Shown here: positions 34,729 to 43,314 of the stretch, one piece after another
Numbering within the stretch: the stretch's first letter is position 1
How the letters are laid out: each line of letters starts with the position of its first letter
Assembly: GCF_029873255.1 (NCBI RefSeq)
Contig: NZ_CP123622.1
Location: 1,272,501 to 1,336,500 of the forward strand
From: Pigmentibacter sp. JX0631
GTDB lineage: Bacteria > Bdellovibrionota_B > Oligoflexia > Silvanigrellales > Silvanigrellaceae
Length of the DNA: 64,000 nt
Direction: 5' to 3'
The notes under the pieces: generated by a model
What the model was told of the DNA's origin: nothing
The model's input: only the letters and a program-made list of their open reading frames with translations
Databases searched by the model: none
Position numbers and translations under genes: made by a program

Positions 34729-35064
34729 TTGAAGAAAATTATCGTTATTTTTTTATCAATTTATATTTTTCCAGTTTTTGCGAAAAGAATGAAAGAAAAT
34801 CTTTGTTACAAGTGTTATCAAGGATGCTTAGGAAAGCCTAAATATAATTCATTAACGCCTAAAGAGGTTGTTAATTTTCTTAAAGATGGAAAATTGTATA
34901 TAATAAAGGATTACAACAATGCACTTGCAAAAAGTGACTTGAGCATTTTAAAAAGTCATGAATTTTTGCGAGATGGAACATACTTTATAAATAATTACGT
35001 CACATTTATATTGGGCTGTAAATGTTTTGAAAAGTGCCAAGATAGCAGTTGCAACACAAAGTAA
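34729..35064 (+). CDS. Small cysteine-rich exported protein, TTG start
   Basis: A 111-residue protein read from TTG at 34729, with AAAAGG eight bases upstream and an immediate signal peptide (MKKIIVIFLSIYIFPVFA), which supports this start. The mature part has seven Cys: three in LCYKCYQGCLG near the start and four in LGCKCFEKCQDSSC at the end. The two clusters could form a disulfide-stabilised knot or metal site. The 60 residues between lack Cys. No family recognised. It follows the F-box pair by 86 bases and ends at a strong terminator, so it may belong to the same transcription unit. Confidence 0.72.
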   Translation: MKKIIVIFLSIYIFPVFAKRMKENLCYKCYQGCLGKPKYNSLTPKEVVNFLKDGKLYIIKDYNNALAKSDLSILKSHEFLRDGTYFINNYVTFILGCKCFEKCQDSSCNTK

Positions 35065-35104
35065 CATACTTATAAATTTTACCTTAGTCAGAATTATTTT
35101 ATTT

Positions 35105-35131
35105 AAAAAGTTGAGTTCTAACTTTTTTTTT
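35105..35131 (+). terminator. Terminator after the cysteine-rich gene
   Basis: AAAAAGTT (35105-35112) pairs with AACTTTTT (35120-35127) around GAGTTCT and runs into more T residues. It closes the 32936-35064 group. Confidence 0.85.
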
Positions 35132-35176
35132 CATACAATTATTTCTAGGAATAAACTAAAAAAGGAAGAATAATAT

Positions 35177-35584
35177 ATGCTAAAAAAAGTGCTGTTTTCT
35201 TTGATAATTTCATTACCTTTTGTTGCTTCAGCTAAATCAATTTTAGAACCAGGAGAAACTCTTGTTGCAGGCAGAGTTCTTCAATCACCAAATCTTTGCT
35301 TTACATTAGGATTTAGAGATCAAGGGAATTTAGTAATTACAAATAGATCAGGAAAAGTAATTTGGAGTTCAAATACTTACAATACTTTTGCAACACAGCT
35401 CTATATAGATTATGGTAGTAATTTAAAACTTTTAAACTCAACCGGTGCTCCAATTAATTGGCAAACTAATACTTCTGGGGCTTTTGGCTTTTTGAGATTG
35501 CAAAATGATGGGAACTTAGTAATTTATAGCGATGCATTTAAACCTTTATGGTATACAGGAAGTTACGACGCTTCTTGCGGATAA
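35177..35584 (+). CDS. Exported bulb-type lectin, partly degenerate sugar sites
   Basis: A 135-residue protein with a signal peptide (ends VASA) and a B_lectin (GNA-like, mannose-binding) beta-prism domain. It opens LEPGETLVAGRVLQSPNLCF. Three subdomains follow, whose QxDxNxVxY sugar-binding motif is intact once (QNDGNLVIY, 109-117) and altered twice (FRDQGNLVI, 46-54; DYGSNLKLL, 78-86). Cys41 and Cys134 match the Cys pair of the 36605 lectin. AAGGAAG precedes the ATG. It is a secreted or periplasmic sugar-binding protein; targets may be host or prey glycans. Confidence 0.88.
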   Translation: MLKKVLFSLIISLPFVASAKSILEPGETLVAGRVLQSPNLCFTLGFRDQGNLVITNRSGKVIWSSNTYNTFATQLYIDYGSNLKLLNSTGAPINWQTNTSGAFGFLRLQNDGNLVIYSDAFKPLWYTGSYDASCG

Positions 35585-35675
35585 GGTGCATTTAATACTA
35601 ACCACAATTAGATGGTAAAATTAATCTATGGGCTCCTTAGTGTGTTCTTACAAAATTACATCAATTGTATAAAAA

Positions 35676-35954
35676 TTATAATTTATTGTTAGTTTCCAAT
35701 ATTTCATCAATAATCTGTTGAATTTCTGGGTTTTTCCAAATTAAATGTTCATGTAGCTCTAATGCGATCAACGTTGGTGCTAATTTTTTAATAGTTTCTT
35801 TTGCACTTATCTTTGCATTCTCAGTTGCTGTAGCCGAAGTAAGAATTTTTGCATTTGCTAATACCGCAGCAACAGTTCCTTTTCTTGCTTTAATCCCATC
35901 AATTTCTAATTCATTTATATCATTAGGTAAAATATCTTCTGGCATTATACTCAT
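35676..35954 (-). CDS. Small cytosolic protein of unknown function
   Basis: A 92-residue protein with an acidic N-terminus (MPEDILPNDINELEIDG) and a helical body (TVAAVLANAKIL, TIKKLAPTLIALELHEHLIW, IQQIIDEIL). GGAGG stands six bases before the ATG, a strong support for coding. No signal peptide, no Cys, no motif known to me. It lies alone between two lectin genes on the minus strand. Confidence 0.68.
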   Translation of the reverse strand: MSIMPEDILPNDINELEIDGIKARKGTVAAVLANAKILTSATATENAKISAKETIKKLAPTLIALELHEHLIWKNPEIQQIIDEILETNNKL

Positions 35955-36172
35955 GAACCACCTCCAAAGATTTAATAAAAAAACCTAAAACAGGCTATTA
36001 TTATATTAATGTGCTAAAAAAAGCAATGATTTTGAATTTAAGAAACATCATTTACTAAATAAAATTCTAACATTTAGTAATATAAATATACCAAACTTAA
36101 TTTTTCCTTTACTAAAATATCTTTTATTAATAATATCAAAAGTAACTTAATTACTAGGGGAAGAGTAAAAAC

Positions 36173-36535
36173 ATGAGCTCTGAAAAAAATAAAAATATTG
36201 CGCTCAAATGGTTTGCAGCTTTTAATCAACATAATCTAGAGAATCTTCTTTCACTTTACGCAGAAAATGCTGAACATTATAGCCCAAAATTAAAAATCAG
36301 GATGCCTGAAACAAATGGACTTATAAAAGGAAAAAATGCATTAAGTGAGTGGTGGAAAGATGCATTTGAAAGACTGCCCACTTTAAAATATGAGCCCAAA
36401 AAAATTATTGCTGATAATGATACCGTATTTATGGAATATATTCGGCATGTCGAGAATGAAGAAATATTAATGGTGTGCGAAGTTCTTGAAATAAAAAATG
36501 ATGTCATTATATTTTCTAGAGTTTATCACTGTTAA
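36173..36535 (+). CDS. SnoaL/NTF2-like small protein
   Basis: A 120-residue cone-fold protein of the SnoaL-like group: ALKWFAAFNQHNLENLLSLY, ENAEHYSPKL, GKNALSEWWKDAFERLPTLKY and a C-terminal strand pair ending VIIFSRVYHC. Members are isomerases, hydrolases or binding domains; no catalytic set can be picked here. GGGGAAGAG precedes the ATG. It is convergent with the 36605 lectin. Confidence 0.8.
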   Translation: MSSEKNKNIALKWFAAFNQHNLENLLSLYAENAEHYSPKLKIRMPETNGLIKGKNALSEWWKDAFERLPTLKYEPKKIIADNDTVFMEYIRHVENEEILMVCEVLEIKNDVIIFSRVYHC

Positions 36536-36604
36536 TACTGTAATAATACCACATTGAATAAATTTAAACTGCTAAATACAATTTTATAATTTGACTAAAT
36601 GTAA

Positions 36605-37027
36605 TTAATAGCAATTTGTAACAGTATTACTTGCCCATAATGATCTTAAAGAATTCCATGCATATACCACTAAATTACCGTCACCCTGCATTACAACCCA
36701 AGCTCCTTCGTGATTTTGCGTTTGCGAATTCCAAGTAGGAGTTCCATTGTAAGTATAAGTTACAAAATTTCCGTCTCTTTGCATAAAAGCAATATATGTT
36801 GCTGTATTATCAGTTCTAGATGACCATATTGCTTGATTATTTATGTTTTTATAAATTACCAAATTACCATCATGTTGCATAGCTAATCGAAAACAACCAT
36901 TGGAAGAAGTTAACTGATCCCCCCTTTGAATATATTCGCCAGGTAAAAGCCTATCTTTTGCAACTAAATCAGATATAAAACTCATTGCACAAATTACAGA
37001 AAGAGTCTTCAAACTTAAAGCTCTCAT
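36605..37027 (-). CDS. Exported bulb-type lectin with three intact mannose-site motifs
   Basis: A 140-residue protein with a signal peptide and a full B_lectin domain. The three QxDxNxVxY motifs are perfect: QHDGNLVIY (51-59), QRDGNFVTY (83-91) and QGDGNLVVY (114-122). The pair Cys45 and Cys139 can tie the domain as in plant monocot lectins and bacterial lectin-like bacteriocins. Unlike those bacteriocins (LlpA), only one lectin domain is present. AAGGAG lies six bases before the ATG. Likely function is binding of mannose-containing glycans outside the cell. Confidence 0.92.
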   Translation of the reverse strand: MRALSLKTLSVICAMSFISDLVAKDRLLPGEYIQRGDQLTSSNGCFRLAMQHDGNLVIYKNINNQAIWSSRTDNTATYIAFMQRDGNFVTYTYNGTPTWNSQTQNHEGAWVVMQGDGNLVVYAWNSLRSLWASNTVTNCY

Positions 37028-37179
37028 AAAATCTCCTTTTATTAAATTGAGATTTTATTTTAATTTAAAACATGAAATATAAAAATGTCATTTATTTAGC
37101 ATTACTTAAAATAGTTAATAATGAAGTTTAGAATTTAATTGAAATTTAGAATTTCATTATAAAAGATTATATTATAAAC

Positions 37180-37219
37180 AAGTATAATTCTATTTAACAA
37201 ATTAAACAGAATTATACTT
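37180..37219 (-). terminator. Hairpin spanning the proS stop codon
   Basis: AAGTATAATTCT (37180-37191) is the exact reverse complement of 37208-37219, and an inner TTTAA/TTAAA pair closes the loop near CAAA. The proS stop lies inside. There is no clean T-run, so termination is likely but not certain. Confidence 0.6.
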
Positions 37220-38959
37220 TGCATATTCAGTTTTAATTTCATCCATTAAAACTTTTACTATTTCATCGGTTTTAATTTTACGTGCTTCCATTCTATTGTC
37301 CCGATATTTTAATTCTACACAGCCTTCTGCCAATGTTTTTGGAGAAAGAATAACACGAAATGGAATGCCAAATAGATCTGCATCTGCAAATTGCGACCCA
37401 GGTTTTTCATCGCGATCGTCAATTAATACATCTAATTTTCCAGCTAACATTTTCTTATAAAGTTCTTCAGATTTTTCTTGGACAGCCTGTTCCTTTTTAT
37501 TTAAAACACAAAAATGAACTTCAAAAGGCGCAATAGGTAATGGCAAAATAGGACCTCTGTCATCGTGACTTTCTTCAATTATAGCAGGAAGTAAACGTGT
37601 AATACCTATACCGTAACAACCCATAATTGGGTATTGCTTTTTCCCCTGATGATCAAGATAAGTACATTCCATATCTTTGGAATACTTTGTGCCAAGATGA
37701 AAAATATTTCCAATTTCTATTCCGCGTGTTTCTTTTAGTTCTTTCCCGCATTCTGGACAAGGATCGCCTTCACGGGCTGCTGCAATATCCCCAATAATAA
37801 CCTTTTTCTTTTCTGAATCAGTTAATTTATCAAGAAAATCGCGTTGGACATTAAAGTTAACAAAGTGAAAATCTTTTTCATTTGCACCTGTTGCAAAATT
37901 ATTTCCCTTTGCAACTGTATGATCTATTACAACGTAACAAGACTGAAGATTTAACCCAACAAGTCCTGTACTACCGGCAACAGCTCCAGCCTTTGCAATA
38001 GCTTCTGGTGTTGCAGGAACAACCTCAGATTGAACTAAAGTCCGCACTTTTTTATCAATGACTTCTAAATCACCCCGGACAAAAGTAATTACAGGAATAC
38101 CTTTTAAAGTTTGAAACATAACAGCTTTTGCTGTTTGCTCAGCTGAACAATTTAATTGTTTTATTAATAATTCAATTGTTTTTGCATTGGGTGTATGAAC
38201 TTTTTCAATACTTTTTTCAGCTTCAGAACGAATGACAAATGGTGAAGTAGATATTTCTTCGTTTGCACTGTACTTACAATGCGGACAAGTTATTAGTTTA
38301 TCTTCACCTGTAGGAACAAGCATTTGAAATTCATGGGAATAGCGACCACCAAAAAGTCCATTGTCGGACATTACACTCACAAAATTTTTGCACCCAGTTC
38401 GTTTAAAAAAACGGTTATAAGCAGCAAATACTTGATCATAATATTCTTTTAAATCTTCTTCAGATGTATGGAAACTATAAGCATCTTTCATAGTAAATTC
38501 ACGTAAACGGATAAGCCCACCTCTTGGGCGAGGTTCATCACGGAATTTAGTTTGAATTTGATATAGCATTACCGGTAATTGTCTATAACTTGTTACTTCC
38601 GTACGAGTTAAATAAACAACAGGCTCTTCATGCGTAGGATTTAAAACCATTGGTTTTTCATTTCTATCATGAAATTTCATCATATCTTTACCAAAAGTTT
38701 GATATCGGCCAGTTTCTTCCCAAAGTTCTTTTGTTGCAGAACATGGCATTCTTATTTCTTGTCCTTCAACCGCATTCATTTCTTCGCGACAAATTTTTTC
38801 AATTTTGGCAATTGAGCGCATACCAAGCGGAAGTATTCCGTAAACTCCGGCAGAATACTGGCGCATAAAACCGCCACGTAACATAAATTTGTGACTAGGT
38901 AATTCACTATCGCGTGGTGTTTCTTTAATAGTTCTTCCCACTAACTTAGACATACGCAT
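37202..38959 (-). CDS. proS: Prolyl-tRNA synthetase
   Basis: A 585-residue class IIa synthetase of the bacterial type, with the editing (INS/YbaK-like) domain at about residues 235-395 (AKAVMFQTLKGIPVITFVRG, VGSTGLVGL-like segment, VAKGNNFATGANEKDFHFVN). Motif 2 is FRDEPRPRGGLIRLREFTMK; motif 3 is YPIMGCYGIGITRLLPAI. The C-terminal anticodon-binding domain starts after PIAPFEVHFCVLN. GGAG is nine bases before the ATG at 38959. It is the last gene in the metG-HAD-methyltransferase-proS run. Confidence 0.97.
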   Translation of the reverse strand: MRMSKLVGRTIKETPRDSELPSHKFMLRGGFMRQYSAGVYGILPLGMRSIAKIEKICREEMNAVEGQEIRMPCSATKELWEETGRYQTFGKDMMKFHDRNEKPMVLNPTHEEPVVYLTRTEVTSYRQLPVMLYQIQTKFRDEPRPRGGLIRLREFTMKDAYSFHTSEEDLKEYYDQVFAAYNRFFKRTGCKNFVSVMSDNGLFGGRYSHEFQMLVPTGEDKLITCPHCKYSANEEISTSPFVIRSEAEKSIEKVHTPNAKTIELLIKQLNCSAEQTAKAVMFQTLKGIPVITFVRGDLEVIDKKVRTLVQSEVVPATPEAIAKAGAVAGSTGLVGLNLQSCYVVIDHTVAKGNNFATGANEKDFHFVNFNVQRDFLDKLTDSEKKKVIIGDIAAAREGDPCPECGKELKETRGIEIGNIFHLGTKYSKDMECTYLDHQGKKQYPIMGCYGIGITRLLPAIIEESHDDRGPILPLPIAPFEVHFCVLNKKEQAVQEKSEELYKKMLAGKLDVLIDDRDEKPGSQFADADLFGIPFRVILSPKTLAEGCVELKYRDNRMEARKIKTDEIVKVLMDEIKTEYAKYNSV

Positions 38960-38987
38960 AAAAAATTTCTCCGAGAATAATAACGAA

Positions 38988-39887
38988 TTAATTTGTATTT
39001 AATAGATCTTCTAACATGATGGATTTTCCACCAAGATATTCTTTCATAGACTGATATTCTTTTTTTGCTGACTCTAAATAATTACCACGCCGTACGCACG
39101 TTAAAAGACGATTTTTAGGTGTATGATTTGAAGGTACAAATTCAGTAGCAGTAACTTCATAACCAGAAGCTCTAGTCAATGTCATACGCAAAGAATCAGT
39201 TAAATGCGCCGCTGTTTCACGTCTAATTTGTGGAGTATGGAAAACAGGATTGAGTGGATGTTCTCCTTCAATTTCTTTCCATTTTCTGGCTAATTCAGCT
39301 TGGCAACAAGGTGCAACAGCAATAAAATCTGTCTTTTCTTTAATTGCAAATGCAAGTGCCATATCTGTAGCCGTATCGCAAGCGTGTAATGCCACAACTG
39401 CATTTGGTCTGTTTTCATAAGGCCATTTATAAGCAGTCATGGAAGCACATTCAAAACTCAAAAAATCATTATAACCGAGTTTTTCAGCCTTTTCTATGCA
39501 GCTTTTAATTATTTTTTGATTTGTATCAACTCCAACAATTTTTGCTTGCGTATTCCATTTTTCTTTAAAACACCAAGCTAATAAAAATGTTAAATAAGAT
39601 TTCCCACAACCAACATCAAGAATGTGAACAACTTTATGTCTACTGACGAGATCGGTAAAATGTGTTTCTAACAAATTAAACATATGATTAATTTGAATAA
39701 ACTTTTTGAGATTATCGGGAGACATAGAAGCATCTGCGTTCAATAAACCTAGTAACCTTAGTAACTGGGGAGCAGATTTAGGAGTAATGGTATATTTTTT
39801 GTCTCCTAATATTTTTTTAAGTCTCTCATCTGTCCACCATTTTTCTGCTAACTCATTAATAGTTGCAGGTTTTTTATACAATTCCAT
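38988..39887 (-). CDS. SAM-dependent methyltransferase, Methyltransf_32-like
   Basis: A 299-residue class I methyltransferase. Residues about 90-110 hold the SAM site HILDVGCGKSYLTFLLAW; then VGVDTNQKIIKSC, VVALHACDTATDMALAFA and IAVAPCCQAELARKW. The HACDTATD and PCC features recall the METTL25/RRNAD1-like (Methyltransf_32) group, thought to act on nucleic acid or protein substrates; the real substrate here is unknown. Two bases separate it from the HAD gene, and 28 from proS, so it belongs to this operon. Confidence 0.85.
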   Translation of the reverse strand: MELYKKPATINELAEKWWTDERLKKILGDKKYTITPKSAPQLLRLLGLLNADASMSPDNLKKFIQINHMFNLLETHFTDLVSRHKVVHILDVGCGKSYLTFLLAWCFKEKWNTQAKIVGVDTNQKIIKSCIEKAEKLGYNDFLSFECASMTAYKWPYENRPNAVVALHACDTATDMALAFAIKEKTDFIAVAPCCQAELARKWKEIEGEHPLNPVFHTPQIRRETAAHLTDSLRMTLTRASGYEVTATEFVPSNHTPKNRLLTCVRRGNYLESAKKEYQSMKEYLGGKSIMLEDLLNTN

Positions 39888-39889
39888 AT

Positions 39890-40741
39890 TTAAATATTTC
39901 CAGCTAATTTAAGGCGTTCTAAAAAAACAGAAACACCATCTTCATCATTTGATAGTGCTTTTGCCTTTGCTATTTTTAAAGCATGAATATCGGCGTTCGC
40001 CATTGCAACACCAAGACCAGCTTGTTCTAACATTTCAACATCGTTTTCACCATCTCCAAAGGCGATAACGTCTTTGATATTTATTCCTAAGTATTTGCAA
40101 ACAATATGCATTGCAGTACCTTTATTTACGTTTGGAGAGCCTATTTCAATCCACGGCCAGCCATTAAAAGTACAAAATTTAGCATTATATTTTTCTTGAA
40201 AAAAGCTGCTTTGCGAAGCTAAAAAAAGCTCTCTATCATTATCGGGAGATAATAATATTAAAAAACTAACAACAGAATCAACAGGAGGATTATCTAAATC
40301 AAGCTGCATTACATCAGAGTCATAATGCGAAGCAAATTCATTACTATCTAATAAATTTGGATGCAAACAATAAAAGCCTTTTGAAGTGTCAACTAAGATA
40401 TTTTGAACAGGATTATTAGTACCTTGATTCAAATATTGTCTCAGCATATTAAATATAGCATCTCGTAAATTATTATCAATAAAAGAAAGTAACATAGGAT
40501 AATCATCAGAAATATCTCTTCGAATATCATTCCCATTTAAAGTGATAATAGGAGCACTTAAATTTAATCCTTCTGTAACAGCTTTCACTGATTTAATTGT
40601 TCTTCCTGTTGAAACAATAACTTTCACACCTTGAGAAATAAAATCATTCAAACATTTTAAATTTCTAGGAGAAATTTTCTTCTGTGAATTTAACAAAGTA
40701 CCATCTAGATCTACAAAAATTGCTTTATAATTAAAGCTCAT
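39890..40741 (-). CDS. Cof-type HAD-IIB sugar/nucleotide phosphatase
   Basis: A 283-residue HAD hydrolase with all motifs: I, FVDLDGTLLN; II, VIVSTGRT; III, Lys in NVNKGTAMH; IV, VIAFGDGENDVEML. The C2-type cap lies between motifs II and III. Family members dephosphorylate sugar phosphates, flavin or pyridoxal phosphates; specificity cannot be read. The start at 40741 has GGAG five bases upstream; the GTG two codons earlier is too close to it. It sits within the operon downstream of metG. Confidence 0.92.
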   Translation of the reverse strand: MSFNYKAIFVDLDGTLLNSQKKISPRNLKCLNDFISQGVKVIVSTGRTIKSVKAVTEGLNLSAPIITLNGNDIRRDISDDYPMLLSFIDNNLRDAIFNMLRQYLNQGTNNPVQNILVDTSKGFYCLHPNLLDSNEFASHYDSDVMQLDLDNPPVDSVVSFLILLSPDNDRELFLASQSSFFQEKYNAKFCTFNGWPWIEIGSPNVNKGTAMHIVCKYLGINIKDVIAFGDGENDVEMLEQAGLGVAMANADIHALKIAKAKALSNDEDGVSVFLERLKLAGNI

Positions 40742-40773
40742 ATTCACTCCATGTAAAAATTCTAGTTGATTTC

Positions 40774-42777
40774 TTAACTTAAAATTGCACCTTCTTTTAA
40801 ATATTCAGGAAGAAATACAGGGCTCACTTTTCCATCTAAAGTATCTGTTGATAACATCATTCCTTCGCTTGTACCAAAACGCATTTTTCTAGGTGCTAAA
40901 TTACAAACAATTATAACTTTGTGATTTACAACTTCTTCAGGTTTAATCCATTCACGTATTCCAGAAAAAACAATGCGTTCTCCCAATTCTCCTAATGAAA
41001 CAGAAAGTTTTAATAATTTATCAGAACCTTCTACACACTCAGCACTTATAACAGTTCCAACACGCATTTGAACTTTTGAAAAATCTTGAATTTGGATTGT
41101 TTCTGTAACTTGAGTATTTGTCAGGTTAACTTTTTCTTCTTTCATTTTTTCTTTTCCAATAACTTTATTTTCAGAATGTTTTACTTTAGTTTTTTCATTA
41201 CTATTTTTAGGTTCTAGTATTGCTAATTCGGCTTGAATATCTATTCTATTAAATAATTTAGGTATGGCTTCACAGATAAATCCTGCTTGAATATTCAAAC
41301 AATCGCTGGCTCTAATAAAGTGTTCTGAAATAGCAACATTAACTTCACCCACACTTTCAAGCAATTCTTTCATTTTTTCAGGATAAAAACTGTAAGCTAA
41401 ATACCCAACAGTTTTTAATACAGTAACACATGTAGCTAAAATATTTGCCAACTGTACTTTTGAGCTATCATCAATAATTTTAGCTATTTCCCAAGGTTTT
41501 TGTTGTGCTATATGTTTATCAGCTAAAGAAACAAGCATAGAAATTTCATTTAAAGCATCAGATAATTTAAAATCATCAAAAGCTTTTGTAACTATATTTA
41601 CAGCATTTTTACACGCTTCTGCTATTTCCTTTTGTTCTGAAAGCAATTTACTTTCATAATATTTAGGAATTTCTTTAGAAAAATATTTTTCAATCATCGT
41701 TAAAGTACGAGATAATAAATTACCAATTCCATTGGCTAGATCAGAATTATATCTTTCAAAATATGACTTCCATGATATATCTATATCTTCCCCAGGATTT
41801 GTTGCACGATAAACAAAGTTTACAAACATATCTCTACCATAATGTAAAATTTGTTCCACTGTAACAACATTTCCTAGACTTTTAGACATTTTATGACCAT
41901 CTTTTAGCAACCAACCAGTAACAAGTAATTTTGGTAGCGGGATATCTAAAGACAAGCACATAGCTGGCCAAAAAATACCATGAAATTTTAAAATATCTTT
42001 GCCTAATATATGATAAGCATTGTTCCAAAAAGGACTTGTTCTTGCTTCTTCTAAACCGCCTATACCTGTAACATAATTAGGTAGAGCATCGAACCAAACA
42101 TAGGCTACATGTTCCTTATCAAAAGGTAATTCTACACCCCAAGTTAATCTTGTTTTTGGACGAGAAATACTTAGATCACCTTCTAAACTATCAAGCATAG
42201 AAAGTAATTCATTAATATATCTTTCTTGCTGTGTTATTTTTCCTTGCGAAATTAATTCTCTTAAATTTTGTTTATATTTTGATGTCTTAAAAAAATAATT
42301 TTTTTCTTTTCTTAATTCTGTAGGTCTTTTATGAACGAGACAGTTATTATTTTCGTCTCTTTCATTGCTATTCAAAAAGCCTTCACATTTAATACAATAA
42401 TATCCTTCATGTTCACCAAAATAAATGTCACCTTTATTATAGCAATAAGTTAAAATATCTTTTACATTTTTAACATGATGTTTATCTGTTGTTCTAATAA
42501 AAATGTCATTATTTAAGCCAAATTTATGAAACTCTTCTTGCCAAAGAATTGCCATATTATCAACTAATTTTTGTGGAGAAATTCCTAGTTCTTTTGCTTT
42601 ATCTTGGACTGCTTCACCATGTTCATCGAGACCAGTTAAAAATTTAACTTGCTCGCCTCTTTGTTGATAATGAGATTTTAATACACTTGCGAGGATAGTT
42701 GCATAAACATGGCCAGCATGTGGGTTTCCATTGGCATAGTAAATAGGAGTGGTAAAATATCGACACGCTTTAGCCAT
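40774..42777 (-). CDS. metG: Methionyl-tRNA synthetase
   Basis: A 667-residue class Ia synthetase with fused C-terminal tRNA-binding domain. Seen: the HIGH box variant GNPHAGHVYATILA, YCIKCEGFL with a second ligand in NCLVHKR (single-zinc type), and DALPNYVTGIG. The KMSKS loop is DGHKMSKSLGNVV. Residues about 565-667 form the Trbp111-like OB fold (IQIQDFSKVQMRVGTVISAE, NLAPRKMRFGTSEGMML). AAAGGA precedes the ATG. It is the first gene of the run ending in proS. Confidence 0.97.
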   Translation of the reverse strand: MAKACRYFTTPIYYANGNPHAGHVYATILASVLKSHYQQRGEQVKFLTGLDEHGEAVQDKAKELGISPQKLVDNMAILWQEEFHKFGLNNDIFIRTTDKHHVKNVKDILTYCYNKGDIYFGEHEGYYCIKCEGFLNSNERDENNNCLVHKRPTELRKEKNYFFKTSKYKQNLRELISQGKITQQERYINELLSMLDSLEGDLSISRPKTRLTWGVELPFDKEHVAYVWFDALPNYVTGIGGLEEARTSPFWNNAYHILGKDILKFHGIFWPAMCLSLDIPLPKLLVTGWLLKDGHKMSKSLGNVVTVEQILHYGRDMFVNFVYRATNPGEDIDISWKSYFERYNSDLANGIGNLLSRTLTMIEKYFSKEIPKYYESKLLSEQKEIAEACKNAVNIVTKAFDDFKLSDALNEISMLVSLADKHIAQQKPWEIAKIIDDSSKVQLANILATCVTVLKTVGYLAYSFYPEKMKELLESVGEVNVAISEHFIRASDCLNIQAGFICEAIPKLFNRIDIQAELAILEPKNSNEKTKVKHSENKVIGKEKMKEEKVNLTNTQVTETIQIQDFSKVQMRVGTVISAECVEGSDKLLKLSVSLGELGERIVFSGIREWIKPEEVVNHKVIIVCNLAPRKMRFGTSEGMMLSTDTLDGKVSPVFLPEYLKEGAILS

Positions 42778-42800
42778 AAATTATAATTCCTTTTATCTCA

Positions 42801-42840
42801 AAATAAAAAACTGGAAACTGTATAAATAACAGAATCCAGT
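42801..42840 (-). terminator. Terminator of rpoZ
   Basis: ACTGGA (42810-42815) pairs with TCCAGT (42835-42840), with an inner CTGT/ACAG helix. Read leftward, a T-rich run (TTTTTTATTT) follows. It separates rpoZ from metG. Confidence 0.8.
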
Positions 42841-42886
42841 CTAAAAAGTGGGAAATATAAACTCATAAATAAAATAAAAAAATGAG

Positions 42887-43114
42887 CTATTTAACCTTGT
42901 TCGGTAAATGCAAACCAGGAACAATTTCAGCATTTTTAATTCCTACTTTTCCCGCAGCTATTTCACGCAAAGCAGTAACTGCTTCTTTATTTTTACATTC
43001 AACTAATGGATCGCTACCTTTTTGCAGCTGGCGCATACGACGAGCCGCAAGCATAACCACAGCAAAGCGATTGGGAATTTGATCTAGACAATCTTGAACT
43101 GAAATACGAGCCAT
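42887..43114 (-). CDS. rpoZ: RNA polymerase omega subunit
   Basis: A 75-residue protein that supports beta' folding and, in many bacteria, ppGpp binding. Seen: [20 protein letters not shown], then [18 protein letters not shown] and [14 protein letters not shown], the canonical conserved block. The ATG at 43114 (AAGGA six bases upstream) gives the family start; a longer frame to 43180 carries an unrelated N-terminus. Unlike E. coli, where rpoZ sits with gmk/spoT, here it stands alone with its own terminator. Confidence 0.94.
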   Translation of the reverse strand: MARISVQDCLDQIPNRFAVVMLAARRMRQLQKGSDPLVECKNKEAVTALREIAAGKVGIKNAEIVPGLHLPNKVK

Positions 43115-43177
43115 AATGCATCCTTTAAAAGAGCAAAAGGAAAATAAAAACACTGCCTTTAAAAATACAGCATAACA

Positions 43178-43210
43178 CATGCTTCTAGCAATAGCTTAAG
43201 CATGCGTCAA
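43178..43210 (-). promoter_or_regulatory. Candidate rpoZ promoter with an inverted repeat
   Basis: On the minus strand TTGACG (43210-43205), a 17-base spacer and TAGAAG (43187-43182) form a promoter. CATGCTT (43178-43184) and AAGCATG (43198-43204) make a 7-base inverted repeat that overlaps the -10 and abuts the -35, so it could be an operator. Confidence 0.35.
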
Positions 43211-43237
43211 CACGTTTTTAATCTGATCGCATGAAGT

Positions 43238-43266
43238 TTGCATCGTTTTTCCTACCATCTTAAAAT
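43238..43266 (+). promoter_or_regulatory. Candidate promoter for the 43315 peptide-transport operon
   Basis: TTGCAT (43238-43243), an exact 17-base spacer and TAAAAT (43261-43266) stand 48 bases before the start codon, a well-placed sigma-70-type match. Confidence 0.48.
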
Positions 43267-43314
43267 GTGTTAATTGATAAGGTTTTAGAACACCTGCTTT
43301 TGGAGAAGATTGAA

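Noticed and set aside
36532-36624. Inverted repeat TAATACTGT/ACAGTATTA around the SnoaL-lectin junction
   Set aside because: Nine bases, about 75 bases apart, one arm inside the lectin coding region; expected by chance at this base composition.
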